The position numbers and the translations under genes are program-made. This document shows, in pieces, positions 45,078-53,486 of a stretch of 64,000 bases of DNA (positions are counted from its first letter, which is position 1; every line of letters begins with the position of its first letter). Below the pieces are notes generated by a model that had not been told where the DNA came from, made no database searches, and worked only from the letters and a program-made list of their open reading frames with translations. This DNA is from Pseudomonas putida (GTDB lineage: Bacteria > Pseudomonadota > Gammaproteobacteria > Pseudomonadales > Pseudomonadaceae), in the NCBI RefSeq assembly GCF_022627325.1, contig NZ_JAETZZ010000002.1, positions 310,001-374,000 on the forward strand, in the 5' to 3' direction.

Positions 45078-46723
45078 GGCTCTTCGCTCCAGCGCACATG
45101 GCAGACCGCGACCGGCAGGCCGTGTTCGGCGCAGAATTCCAGCCAGCGCAACTGGTTGTCCTGCAGGCGGTCGCCAGGCCCTTTGACCTCGACCATGCGG
45201 TAACGCCCCTGCTCCGGCCAGAACTGGATCAGGTCAGGCATGCCGGTACGGTTGTTGCGGATGTCCTGCAGCAAGCGCAGGAAACACTGCTTGAGGTGCT
45301 CCGCCGGGAGGCAAGCCAATGCCTGTACGAGCAAAGCATGGCTGAGCATCTGCCAGAACACGAACGGCGATTGCAGCCCTTGCTTGGCGGCATAGCAGTC
45401 GAGGATGGCCTGCTGATGCGAGCCGTCGTCGAGCCGGCCCAGGCACGCATCGAACTGAGCGGCGCGGCGCAGTTGGAAGTCGCAGTCATGCAGGTCTTGC
45501 GGTGCAGCCTGAAAGGGGTTGAAGAACGCGCCGGGAATCGGGGCAAAGATCGCATCCCAGCACAACAACCCGAACAGGCTGGTGAGCAGCGTGTTCTCGA
45601 CGTAGTGAACCTGCCCGCCTGCTTGCGCCAGGTGCTGGCGAACCGCCTCCTCGACACCCAACGCAGCCTGTTCGCGCGGCAGTTCGAGCTCGATCACCGG
45701 CGCGGGTGTAACACGTCGACGGCGCTGCGCCGGCCCGCCCAGCTTGCGCACCAGGCGCGGCACCATGCGCTGTAGCGCCTGCACTTCCAGGGCATTGGCA
45801 GGCGCTTGAGCCAGCTGCAATGCCAGGGCATGCGCGTCTTGCCAGCGCTCGCTGCGCTCCAGCACGCGCACCTGGCGGATGCGCGCTTGGGCATGGCTGC
45901 TCTGGGCATACACCGTCAGTGCCAGCTCCCAGTCGCCAAGGCGCTCGCACTGCTGGCCCAGGGCAAACAGCAAGCGCGCGTGACGCCGGGCCAGCCACGG
46001 GTTGTCGCTGCCCCAGCCCACCAATGCCTCAAGGATCGACGCAGGCGCCTCACCCAGCTCCAAGCGCTCGGCGCACTGGTGCAAGGCCATGGCCAGGTCG
46101 ACGTCGCTGCGCTGCTGCAAGGCCCGCGAGCCGGGGCTGAATGGCACGTGCTCGAAACGCAGCACGCCCAGGTCGGCCAGGACAAAATCAGACCAGTCCT
46201 GGTACAGGTTGCCGAAGAACAGCAGACGCATGCGATCGCACAGCGGCTGCAGGCACCACTGGACGATGCGCACCGGTGCACTGTCGAACCAGTCGGACAG
46301 TGGCCTGGGCGCCAGCGCCAAGGCTTGCAGTTGCGCCAGCAGATCGCTTTTTGCCGCACGCGGTCGGCTCAGCAGGCCGGCAAAACCGCTGGCCAGCTCT
46401 TCCTTGCGCAGCAAGGCGAACAATTGCTCCAGGCTCAACTGTTCGGGTTCGCGCACCCAGCCCAGCGCCTGCAGGGGCTGCAAGGCCACAGACGAATCGC
46501 CGATTTCGGCATAATCCAGCCGGTCGCTGCGAAACAGCTCGCCCTTGCGCATCACCATGCGCACAAGCAGGGCCTGGGCTGGCTCCTCGAGCCTGGCAAA
46601 AGCCTGGATGAACGCCAGCTCCTGGGTATCGAGCAGGTCGGCATAACGGTGTTCGACCCACAGCAGTACCTGGCGGAAGTTATGCAGGTAGTAGAGCGGG
46701 TCGTCGACGGAATGAGCGATCAC
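45074..46723 (-). CDS. FAN1-type VRR-NUC DNA repair nuclease
   Basis: 549 residues, GTG start at 46723 (no better start in frame). The C-terminal VRR-NUC domain is intact: Asp497 in GMPDLIQFW, Glu512-x-Lys514 in VEVKGPGD and DRLQDNQLRW. The spacing equals that of human FAN1 as I recall it. The long helical N-terminal part (winged-helix DNA-binding and TPR-like regions) matches bacterial FAN1, studied in P. aeruginosa as a structure-specific 5' flap nuclease that unhooks DNA crosslinks. It is the first gene of a two-gene operon with the helicase. A consensus LexA site lies 28 bases before its start. Confidence 0.92.
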   Translation of the reverse strand: MIAHSVDDPLYYLHNFRQVLLWVEHRYADLLDTQELAFIQAFARLEEPAQALLVRMVMRKGELFRSDRLDYAEIGDSSVALQPLQALGWVREPEQLSLEQLFALLRKEELASGFAGLLSRPRAAKSDLLAQLQALALAPRPLSDWFDSAPVRIVQWCLQPLCDRMRLLFFGNLYQDWSDFVLADLGVLRFEHVPFSPGSRALQQRSDVDLAMALHQCAERLELGEAPASILEALVGWGSDNPWLARRHARLLFALGQQCERLGDWELALTVYAQSSHAQARIRQVRVLERSERWQDAHALALQLAQAPANALEVQALQRMVPRLVRKLGGPAQRRRRVTPAPVIELELPREQAALGVEEAVRQHLAQAGGQVHYVENTLLTSLFGLLCWDAIFAPIPGAFFNPFQAAPQDLHDCDFQLRRAAQFDACLGRLDDGSHQQAILDCYAAKQGLQSPFVFWQMLSHALLVQALACLPAEHLKQCFLRLLQDIRNNRTGMPDLIQFWPEQGRYRMVEVKGPGDRLQDNQLRWLEFCAEHGLPVAVCHVRWSEEP

Positions 46724-46751
46724 AGGGCGGGTCGGGCAGCAGGAACGGACA

Positions 46752-46767
46752 CTGTTTATACATACAG
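46752..46767 (-). promoter_or_regulatory. LexA (SOS) box upstream of the FAN1-helicase operon
   Basis: CTGTTTATACATACAG, a full CTG-N10-CAG site with an A/T-rich centre; it differs from the idealised CTGTATATATATACAG at two positions. It lies in the gap 46724-46834, 28 bases from the GTG of the FAN1 gene, where bound LexA would block transcription. The other flanking gene (acetyltransferase) ends here, so FAN1 is the only possible target. Confidence 0.85.
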
Positions 46768-46834
46768 ATAACGCTTGCTGGCAAGCCCCGTGGGTCAGGT
46801 CGGCCAGCGCCCGACGAATGGTGCGTGGGCCACC

Positions 46835-47326
46835 TCAGAGCGTCATGACCATCTCATGCCAGGCCATGCCGCCGTGGTCCGAGGGCGATGGCTTCACATA
46901 GTGATACCCCATCTTGCGGTACAGCTCGACATGTTGCTGCTTGCACATCAGGTGGATGGTGCGCTTGTGCAGCGCGGTCATTTGCTGCACGAAGGTGTCC
47001 ATCAGCAGCTTCGCGTAGCCTTTGCCCTGATGAGCCGGATCCACCACAACGGACATGATCACCACGTTGGCGGCCGCCGGGTCGTGGCCTACCAGCTCCT
47101 TGAAGGCCTCATCGGACATCACCACGTCGTGGGCGCAGCCGCTGTTGATGAAGCCAACGACAAGGCCGTCGACCTCAAGCAGGAGAAAACCCTCTGGGTA
47201 CTGCGCGATGCGGGTGCGGATCTTTTCGAGGGTCGCGGCCTCATCGCCCTCGTACGCGCCGATTTCGATCTCGTAGCAGCGTTCGGCATCCTGTGGAACA
47301 GGTTGACGGAAATGTGGGGTGCCCAT
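46835..47326 (-). CDS. GNAT-family acetyltransferase
   Basis: 163 residues from the ATG at 47326 (MGTPHFRQPVPQDAERCYEIE). The GNAT core is clear: VVIMSVVVDPAHQGKGYAKLLMDTFVQQM contains the acetyl-CoA-binding Q-x-G-K-G loop, and LYRKMGYHYV is the C-terminal motif B strand. The early block CYEIEIGAYEGDEAATLEKIRTRI resembles arylalkylamine-N-acetyltransferase-like (AANAT-type) members. The substrate is unknown. It stands between the FAN1 promoter and the MocR-like gene and has its own start with no overlap. Confidence 0.87.
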   Translation of the reverse strand: MGTPHFRQPVPQDAERCYEIEIGAYEGDEAATLEKIRTRIAQYPEGFLLLEVDGLVVGFINSGCAHDVVMSDEAFKELVGHDPAAANVVIMSVVVDPAHQGKGYAKLLMDTFVQQMTALHKRTIHLMCKQQHVELYRKMGYHYVKPSPSDHGGMAWHEMVMTL

Positions 47327-47388
47327 GCAGATGCTCCTGAGTGTGAACGAACAGGGCGCCATGATACGTGACCTGCCAGGGCAGGCGA

Positions 47389-48735
47389 TCAGCTTTTGCT
47401 GTCAGCCTGGCGCCCGCGACGCGGTAGCAACAGCTGCTTCAACCGGCGAAGCTCCTCGCTAAGCGCTTCTGGCCGGTCGCCTGCCCAGGTGAAAGCCAGG
47501 TAGTGCTGATAACGCCCCTGCAAACTGAACCGCCCACCTGCCAGGACTTGCAAGGCCGGGCCAGACAATGCTGCCGCGATGCGCTCGAGGGCGATTGGCT
47601 CAAGCATGCGCACCCACAGGACATATCCTCCGTCAGGCATGTCGAAGGCCACTTGCCCGCCCAGGCAAACAGTGAGTTGATGGCATAAATGCTCCATACG
47701 CTTGCGCAGCTCCAGCCGACGCCGGCTCAACTGTCCGTCGACCTCGCCATTGCCGAGCATCTGCGCCAATGCCTGCTGACGCACAGGCGGCAGCTGGAAC
47801 GCCCGCCGGGAAAACCGTTCGGCAAGGGTGCCATGCCGGCCCAGCACATACGCATAGGGCGCCTCGGCACCGACCAACGCCTGCAGCGACCCCAGTACCA
47901 ACAGCCAACGTTGGTCGACCCAGTCACGCAAACGTGCCACAGGCGGTGCATCGAAACAGTACTCGCTGTCCAGATCGTTCTCCAGCAGCCACACGGGATG
48001 CGCGGCCAGCAAGTGGGCAATCTGCCGCTGGACCTGCTGTGACATCAACCGCCCTGTGGGCATGCCAAGGCAAGACGGTATGACCATCATGCGTACCGAC
48101 TCACGCCCCAGCAGGCGCGCCAGGCTGCCGAGGTCGGGGCTGCCGTGGTTGTCCACGGGCATCTCCAGCACGTGCAGACCAAAGCGCTGCAACACCCTCA
48201 GCAAACGCCAGCAACACGGCGATGCGACCAGCACCGTGCTGCCATGCAACGCCAATGCTTCCAACAGCGTTTCCAGCAAAGCCTGCACGTCGGGCCCCAG
48301 GTGCACATCCTCAGCACGCCAGGATTGCCGGGACGCTCGGGTATAACGTTCGGCCAGTATGTGCCGCAGGCGTACTTCTCCCGAACTCTGGGCGGCGGAG
48401 GATGAACAGGCCCGCTGTCGCGCCAGCCGTCGTTCGTGAGCGAACAAGACACGCTCCATCGCCGGATGCGCCAGCACGGCCTGGTCCGACTCGGCAGTGG
48501 CCGCTACGCCAGTAATGACTCCCGCGGGCACGAAGTACCCGGACTTAGGTACCGACAGCACCCGCCCTTCATGTTCCAGCAACCCGTAGGCCGTTTGCAC
48601 AGTGGCCAATGAAACGCGCAGGTGCCGCGAAAGGGCGCGCAGTGAGGGCAAACGGCGCTGCCCTCCCCGCGCGGCCTCATCGATCAGCGCTTCCAGATAT
48701 CGATACACCGTCTGGTAGGCGAATTCACGCCCCAT
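47389..48735 (-). CDS. MocR/GntR-type regulator with degenerate aminotransferase domain
   Basis: 448 residues from the ATG at 48735 (MGREFAYQTVYRYLEALI). The GntR winged helix is intact (LPSLRALSRHLRVSLATVQTAYGLLEHEG). The large second domain has the aminotransferase-I fold, but its cofactor residues are lost. Where MocR proteins read GSFSKTL with the PLP-binding Lys, this one reads GSLQAL (about residues 282-287). Where they read D-x-Y, it reads DLD (ENDLDSEY, Tyr replaced by Leu). It should bind DNA but probably not PLP covalently. Its start lies inside the last codons of the upstream unknown gene (11-base overlap), so both are co-expressed. Confidence 0.85.
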   Translation of the reverse strand: MGREFAYQTVYRYLEALIDEAARGGQRRLPSLRALSRHLRVSLATVQTAYGLLEHEGRVLSVPKSGYFVPAGVITGVAATAESDQAVLAHPAMERVLFAHERRLARQRACSSSAAQSSGEVRLRHILAERYTRASRQSWRAEDVHLGPDVQALLETLLEALALHGSTVLVASPCCWRLLRVLQRFGLHVLEMPVDNHGSPDLGSLARLLGRESVRMMVIPSCLGMPTGRLMSQQVQRQIAHLLAAHPVWLLENDLDSEYCFDAPPVARLRDWVDQRWLLVLGSLQALVGAEAPYAYVLGRHGTLAERFSRRAFQLPPVRQQALAQMLGNGEVDGQLSRRRLELRKRMEHLCHQLTVCLGGQVAFDMPDGGYVLWVRMLEPIALERIAAALSGPALQVLAGGRFSLQGRYQHYLAFTWAGDRPEALSEELRRLKQLLLPRRGRQADSKS

Positions 48736-50104
48736 CAGGTAAGCCCCCGCAGACAATCGAAGCAGCAGCGGGCCGGCAGGCCAGTAGCCCCAGATGCACA
48801 TCACGTCGCGCCAGGTTGGCCAGCAAGGCCCAGGTGCTTTGATTCAAACGCCCTTCGTAAATGGCCCGCAGTTGGGCGAGGGACAAACCACTGGTGTTCA
48901 CCAACCAATCCTTGACAGGGTCGGGACACGGCTTGCCCTGCATGACGCGGTGCAGATAAGGCAGAGCCACCAACATATCGGCGTGGCAGCATTGCAGAAA
49001 GCGCTCCAGCCCGCGCCCCTTGTTGGCGAACGGGCTGTGCAGCATGCAAACCAGCTGAGTTCGCTCAAGGCCATAGGCCTTGGCAAAACGACTGTGCTGC
49101 GATGCTGGCGCCCTATCGCATTGCAGACGCTGCGCCAGGCCCGCCTGCACAGGCGCATTGCAGCGCGACAGCAATTCATGCAACTGGGCCAAGGCCAGCG
49201 GGTCAAGAAAACTCGCCAGGGGCATGGCCTTGTGCACCGCTTCGAAGCGGCATTCCATCATCGAGTCCAGCTCATCGCCACTCAGCAGCTGGGGCATCAG
49301 GTCGTCGATGGTAATCAACCTGATCGGAAACTCCGAGCAGCGCCCGGTGCCCGGCTTTTCGGGCTCGCCAAGTGAGGTGCCGGCAGTGTTGTGCAACTGG
49401 CTCAACCGCTCGGCAAGCGTCGCCATGCATTGATGCAGGTTTGCCGTCTCCCCGTCACCCGACTGGCGCAGGCCCCTGCGCGCCCATGCCAGGTAACGCA
49501 GCCGCTGCCGCGCAGGCATGGCGGTTACCATTGCATCGACTGCCGGCTGGCCTTCAAGCGCCAGCCACAGCGCTGCGCCGAGCTCCAGGTGCGTGCGGCT
49601 GCCCAAAAGTGCTTCAGGCCGGGCATCGACAAGATGGCCGAACACAAGCAGGGCATCGCGCGCCAGCGCCCAGGGTGCGACCTCCAGATAGGGCCTTCGG
49701 GTGAACGACACCAACTGCCCGGCTTCGAGCATCTGCAGCTGCACACGAGGATCGTCATGCAGAAACAAGGCACTGAACACACGCTCATGTTGCTCAAGAA
49801 GCGCGCCGCTGGCCGCAGGCAGGCATACAGCCACCACCTGCAACTGAAAGGTGACAGGTGCACGCTGGGCGATGCTCAACTGGGCCGCACGCAAGACCGC
49901 CAGCAGCCGGGCGCTATGGCAGTCTGCGCCTAGCAGCACGAGCAACTTGAAGGTACCGATGTATTCCGGGCCACCTGCGGCTACCAGCAGGCGCTGAATG
50001 AACAGCTGTAAAGAGGCGCGCTGGACCTGGGACATATGGCCCAGCACGCGATCCAGCACCTGCTGGTAGATATGGTGCATCGCTTGATCGTGGATATTGC
50101 TCAC
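48725..50104 (-). CDS. Unknown protein co-transcribed with the MocR-like regulator
   Basis: 459 residues; I recognise no family. No signal peptide. It is mostly helical and Leu/Ala/Gln-rich, with one moderately hydrophobic stretch (FKLLVLLGADCHSARLLAVL) near residues 52-71. Many Cys and His are scattered through it (for example QCCHADML, CRPAAASIVC), without a clear metal motif. The last 11 bases overlap the MocR-like gene, so translation of the two is coupled. Such tight pairing suggests a partner or target of the regulator. Start at 50104 (ATG), with a ~600-base gene-free region upstream. Confidence 0.7.
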   Translation of the reverse strand: MSNIHDQAMHHIYQQVLDRVLGHMSQVQRASLQLFIQRLLVAAGGPEYIGTFKLLVLLGADCHSARLLAVLRAAQLSIAQRAPVTFQLQVVAVCLPAASGALLEQHERVFSALFLHDDPRVQLQMLEAGQLVSFTRRPYLEVAPWALARDALLVFGHLVDARPEALLGSRTHLELGAALWLALEGQPAVDAMVTAMPARQRLRYLAWARRGLRQSGDGETANLHQCMATLAERLSQLHNTAGTSLGEPEKPGTGRCSEFPIRLITIDDLMPQLLSGDELDSMMECRFEAVHKAMPLASFLDPLALAQLHELLSRCNAPVQAGLAQRLQCDRAPASQHSRFAKAYGLERTQLVCMLHSPFANKGRGLERFLQCCHADMLVALPYLHRVMQGKPCPDPVKDWLVNTSGLSLAQLRAIYEGRLNQSTWALLANLARRDVHLGLLACRPAAASIVCGGLPDGA

Positions 50105-50658
50105 ATGTCACCTCACTACTTCATTCTTTTCACCGCCAACGATGCACTTTTGCATGAATGAATAAGCGGCGAATCAAGCCTGAAGAAACTTCCTACAAGT
50201 CTTTAAGAGAAACTGAAGTGACGAATTACTGTCGCCATGACATTGATAAAAATGAAACCCCGCGTGAGCCCGGCGCTGCGCCAGAATACCAATAGCCAGG
50301 GGTGTTCTTCTCCATTGCACGCTCCTTGCGTAAAGCATCATTACGCCATTATCAAGCGTTGCTCAACGATTAAAAGATACAGATGCCGGTAAAAAAACCA
50401 TTCAGCCGAATGACAAGTCACTGTGCGCCAGAGGCCGGGGAATTTCAAAGACAAAGAATGTTCAAGGGTCGTGCGGGCGCACGAAGTGGGAACAGCAGTT
50501 TATGTAGGATGGGAACTAGTTAGTTGTAGGAATAATCCCAAACAATAGGCTATTCACGGATAGCCGGAGGTAAGGTACTTGAACTACACGCCCTGGGTTT
50601 AATGGCGTTGCGGTCAAGGCATTCGCCCGGTCGCATCATGAACGAGCGGTGAACCTGC
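50105..50658. other. Long gene-free region upstream of the unknown-MocR pair
   Basis: About 550 bases without a convincing gene. The sequence is richer in A/T than the flanks. It must hold the promoter of the unknown-MocR operon (reading left). A near-match to a sigma-54 site, TTGCACG-CTCC-TTGC (50315-50329), points right, away from that operon, and lacks one of the two key G bases. A 46-codon frame at 50383-50523 has no good ribosome site. A small RNA or unrecognised control region cannot be excluded. Confidence 0.4.
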
Positions 50659-50688
50659 AAAAAAAAACCCGAGCCAAGCCCGGGTTTT
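50659..50688 (-). terminator. Intrinsic terminator after mexS
   Basis: Read on the minus strand: AAAACCCGGGC, loop TTG, GCTCGGGTTTT running into nine T. The stem is CCCG/CGGG flanked by A/T pairs with one mismatch. It lies 20 bases after the mexS stop. Confidence 0.85.
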
Positions 50689-50707
50689 CTTGTACATCCA
50701 ACGCCTG

Positions 50708-51730
50708 TCACGCCACGCCCAGGTCCAGCACCACTCTGCCGCCACAAGGGCACTCATCCATGTACCGGTGCGCTTCAACCACCTGATCAAACGGATACAC
50801 CTTGATGATCTGCGGTGTCAGCAACTGGTCAGCCGTGAACTGGTTGATATCACGCAGGGCGCGCTGCAACGCAACCTGGTCCTGGCTAATGCCCAATTCC
50901 GGCTTGCCGGTGAAGTTACCGATACAGTGAACGTAGAACTGAATGTTCTTCTGGAACGCCGCACAGGCCGGGAACGGTGTCTGGTTACCCCCCTGCAGGC
51001 CATACAGCACCAGGCTGCCGCGTGGCGCGAGCACGTCGCCCAGGAGCGACATCTGTGGGCCGCCCATGCCATCAAGGACCATATCCACACCGCGCCCATC
51101 GGTGTACTTGCCCACTTGCATGAGCAAGTCCTGCTCTTCGGTGACGATCACCTTGTCAGCCCCCAGGCCCAGCAGGTACTCGCGCTGCTCCGGCTCCTTG
51201 GTGGCAGCGAACACCTTGAGGCCCAGGGCCTTGCCCAACTGCACGAAGGCGGGCCCTGCGCAGTGGCTGGCATCGGTGACCAGCGCGGTCTGCCCGGCCT
51301 TGGCCCTGGCCAGGTCGACGTAGGCGAAGTAGGCGATCAGCAGCGGCGTGTAATGCACGCTGGCCTCGATCGGTGTGAGGATATCCGGGTAACGGGTAAT
51401 CGCCGTGCGCGGCAGGACGATCACATCCCCATACACCGGGTGGTCATTGGCGCTGGTCGCCGGGAAGCTGGCCACCCGGTCGCCCACTGCAATGTCATCG
51501 ACACCTTCACCCACCGCAGTCACCACGCCGGCCATTTCATGGCCGATCCCCGCAGGCAGACGGGCCTGGGATGGCGCCAGGTTCTGCCGCCAGAGCACGT
51601 CGTACCAGCTCACGCCAATGGCCTCGACGCGGATCTGCACCTCGCCGACAGCAGCTGACGGTTCGGCCTGCTCCTCGCAGCGGAGCACTTCGGCAGCGCC
51701 GAACTTGTGGAACCGGATCATGCGGGACAT
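50708..51730 (-). CDS. mexS: MexS-like NADPH:quinone oxidoreductase
   Basis: 340 residues, a zinc-free medium-chain dehydrogenase/reductase: the GroES-like half holds IGHEMAGVVTAVGEGVDDIAVGDRV, the Rossmann half TALVTDASHCAGPAFVQLGKALGLKVFAATK. Size and position beside mexT identify it as MexS (also called Qrh), which in P. aeruginosa detoxifies an electrophile or metabolite; loss of MexS activates MexT and the MexEF-OprN pump. It is divergent from mexT with a 206-base gap and is expected to be MexT-controlled. No mexEF-oprN genes lie in this window. Confidence 0.9.
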   Translation of the reverse strand: MSRMIRFHKFGAAEVLRCEEQAEPSAAVGEVQIRVEAIGVSWYDVLWRQNLAPSQARLPAGIGHEMAGVVTAVGEGVDDIAVGDRVASFPATSANDHPVYGDVIVLPRTAITRYPDILTPIEASVHYTPLLIAYFAYVDLARAKAGQTALVTDASHCAGPAFVQLGKALGLKVFAATKEPEQREYLLGLGADKVIVTEEQDLLMQVGKYTDGRGVDMVLDGMGGPQMSLLGDVLAPRGSLVLYGLQGGNQTPFPACAAFQKNIQFYVHCIGNFTGKPELGISQDQVALQRALRDINQFTADQLLTPQIIKVYPFDQVVEAHRYMDECPCGGRVVLDLGVA

Positions 51731-51789
51731 CGCATACCTCGCCTTTGTGAATCTCGTATTACCACGGACTTTATCCGGGCTTTTGCCGT

Positions 51790-51835
51790 TAGACCATCAG
51801 TGGCTATTAATAGTCGACATGCCTGTCATCGATTG
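51790..51835. promoter_or_regulatory. Candidate MexT-binding region between mexS and mexT
   Basis: In the mexS-mexT gap, the palindrome CTATTAATAG (51804-51813) overlaps a second one, GTCGAC (51813-51818), and ATCGAT follows at 51829-51834. Read toward mexS, GTCGAC with TATT and AATAG partly resembles the published MexT box ATCA-N5-GTCGAT-N4-ACYAT, but with several mismatches. Confidence 0.4.
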
Positions 51836-51936
51836 GGCACCTCACATTTCTGTGCATGGCCCCCCACAAATCGGTGCAGGTTAACAGCCTTTGGCCTTAA
51901 GATTCACCCCTGCCCCACTTTAGGCGAAGCGCACCG

Positions 51937-52851
51937 ATGAATCGAAACGACCTGCGTCGTGTAGACCTCAACCTGCTGATCGTGTTCGAAACGCTGATGC
52001 ACGAGCGTAGCGTGACCCGTGCCGCCGAGAAGCTGTTCCTCGGCCAGCCGGCGATCAGCGCGGCGCTGTCGCGCCTGCGCAACCTGTTCGACGATCCGCT
52101 GTTCGTGCGCACCGGCCGCAGCATGGAGCCTTCAGCACGGGCACATGAAATCTTTGCCCTGCTGTCGCCGGCGCTGGATTCCATCTCCACCGCCGTCAGC
52201 CGCGCCGCCGAATTCGACCCGGCCACCAGCAACGCGGTGTTCCGCATCGGCCTGTCGGACGACGCCGAATTCGCCCTGCTGCCGCAGTTGCTCAAGCGCA
52301 TCCGCGCCGAAGCGCCCGGTATCGTGCTGGTGGTGCGCCGGGTCAATTACCTGCTCATGCCTACCCTGCTGGCCTCCGGTGAAATCTCGGTGGGGGTGAG
52401 CTACACCAGCGAACTGCCCGCCAACGCCAAGCGCAAGGTGCTGCGCCGCAGCATGCCCAAGCTGCTGCGCGCCGACAGCGTACCCGGCAGCATCACCCTC
52501 GATGACTTCTGCGCACGGCCCCATGCACTGGTGTCGTTCGCAGGCGACCTGTCCGGTTTCATCGACGAAGCGCTGGAAGAGATCGGCCGCAAGCGCCATG
52601 TGGTCCTGGCCGTGCCGCAATTCAACGGCCTGGGCAGCCTGCTGGCCGGGACCGATATCGTTGCCACGGTGCCCGATTACACCGCTGATGCACTCACGGC
52701 TGCGGGCGGCTTGCGGGCTGAAGACCTGCCGATAACGGTGCGCAGCTTCGAGCTGCACATGGCTTGGCGAGGGGCGCAGGACAATGACCCGGCGGAGCGC
52801 TGGTTGAGGTCGCGGATTCAGATGTTCTTTGGGGATCCGGATAGTCTTTAG
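51937..52851 (+). CDS. mexT: MexT, LysR-type activator
   Basis: 304 residues. The sequence follows P. aeruginosa MexT, as I remember it, almost throughout: MNRNDLRRVDLNLLIVFETL, the helix-turn-helix VTRAAEKLFLGQPAISAALSRL, then PHALVSFAGDLSGFIDE and WLRSRIQMFFGDPDSL at the end. MexT activates mexEF-oprN and mexS in response to disulfide or nitrosative/electrophile stress. The reading frame is intact, without the inactivating insertions common in laboratory P. aeruginosa strains. It is divergent from mexS, the standard arrangement. Confidence 0.93.
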   Translation: MNRNDLRRVDLNLLIVFETLMHERSVTRAAEKLFLGQPAISAALSRLRNLFDDPLFVRTGRSMEPSARAHEIFALLSPALDSISTAVSRAAEFDPATSNAVFRIGLSDDAEFALLPQLLKRIRAEAPGIVLVVRRVNYLLMPTLLASGEISVGVSYTSELPANAKRKVLRRSMPKLLRADSVPGSITLDDFCARPHALVSFAGDLSGFIDEALEEIGRKRHVVLAVPQFNGLGSLLAGTDIVATVPDYTADALTAAGGLRAEDLPITVRSFELHMAWRGAQDNDPAERWLRSRIQMFFGDPDSL

Positions 52852-53186
52852 GGGTCTTGGGGAGGCTGATTATCTGATCATTTCTGCCTTTTCCTGAGCC
52901 ACGGAGTGCCATTGGCTTCCAGTGGATTGGCCTATTGCGGGCAAATTCTAGAGCATGGTTTGAGAAGGCTGCCTTCAGGCTGAGGCTAAGCGGCTACTGA
53001 AATGGATGGTTAGACTCACTGAGATATGAGCCTTCAGCCCAAGCCCGCAATCGAAGGCCGAGTCGTAGTGAGCGCCCCCCCACCACGCTGATCAAATGTG
53101 TGCAAATGTAAAAAATTTTGATGGCATAATGCCTCTGCAACTTGCAAAATCCACACGTTCCCAACGGACTTGAAGGAGCGGTTCCG
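52852..53186. other. Gene-free region between mexT and the hxs operon
   Basis: About 335 bases with no convincing gene. Base composition shifts here: the left part still looks like host DNA, while from about 53080 on runs such as GTGTGCAAATGTAAAAAATTTTGATGG are A/T-rich. The right end holds the predicted hxs promoter. No tRNA or direct repeat marking an insertion point was found by eye. Confidence 0.5.
53102..53133 (+). promoter_or_regulatory. Predicted promoter and dyad of the hxs operon
   Basis: CATAAT (53125-53130) with TG at 53122-53123 forms an extended -10 element; the -35 region 17 bases upstream (TGCAAA-like) is weak, as is common with extended -10 promoters. GGCAT-A-ATGCC (53123-53133) is a perfect dyad over the -10, a likely repressor site. 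The first gene, hxsD, starts 54 bases downstream after AAGGAG. Confidence 0.5.
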
Positions 53187-53486
53187 ATGACATGGCCTGT
53201 CACGCTGAAACTCGACAGCGCAGCCTACCCGCTCAGCGTTGTGCAACGCGCCGCTTATTCCCTGGCCGACACTGTCGCGATCCAGGTCGGTATTGAAACC
53301 AATCAGATGAGCCTCACGGCCCACCCCACCGAAGCAACGCTAACGCTTTCCCCAGAGCAGGCTCAGTCGCTGATCCTCCAGCATCTAAACGACTTCGCCC
53401 TACGCGACCATATCAACCGCGAAACAGCAGGGTTGCGTGAAGTCCTGGCCCGAGCCGCGCTCGCTGGCTGTGGGGTTTCGCAGTGA
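53187..53486 (+). CDS. hxsD: His-Xaa-Ser system protein HxsD
   Basis: 99 residues from the ATG at 53187, fixed by AAGGAG (53173-53178); a longer frame from 53142 is not favoured. The block HLNDFALRDHINRET matches the LLNDYxLRE signature used to define HxsD. No signal peptide or membrane segment, so it is cytoplasmic. Its biochemical role is not established; by analogy with other radical SAM peptide systems it may bind the precursor and present it to the maturases, which is inference. Its stop overlaps the GTG start of hxsB (GTGA). Confidence 0.88.
   Translation: MTWPVTLKLDSAAYPLSVVQRAAYSLADTVAIQVGIETNQMSLTAHPTEATLTLSPEQAQSLILQHLNDFALRDHINRETAGLREVLARAALAGCGVSQ

Noticed and set aside
42097..45203. 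Long + strand frames opposite pgm and the helicase
   Set aside because: Shadows; the minus-strand proteins carry full catalytic motifs.
50315..50329. Sigma-54-like TTGCACG-CTCC-TTGC
   Set aside because: One of the two essential G bases of the -24 element is T, and no gene lies downstream.
50383..50523. 46-codon frame (MPVKKPFSRM...)
   Set aside because: No ribosome site, no conserved pattern, composition like non-coding DNA.
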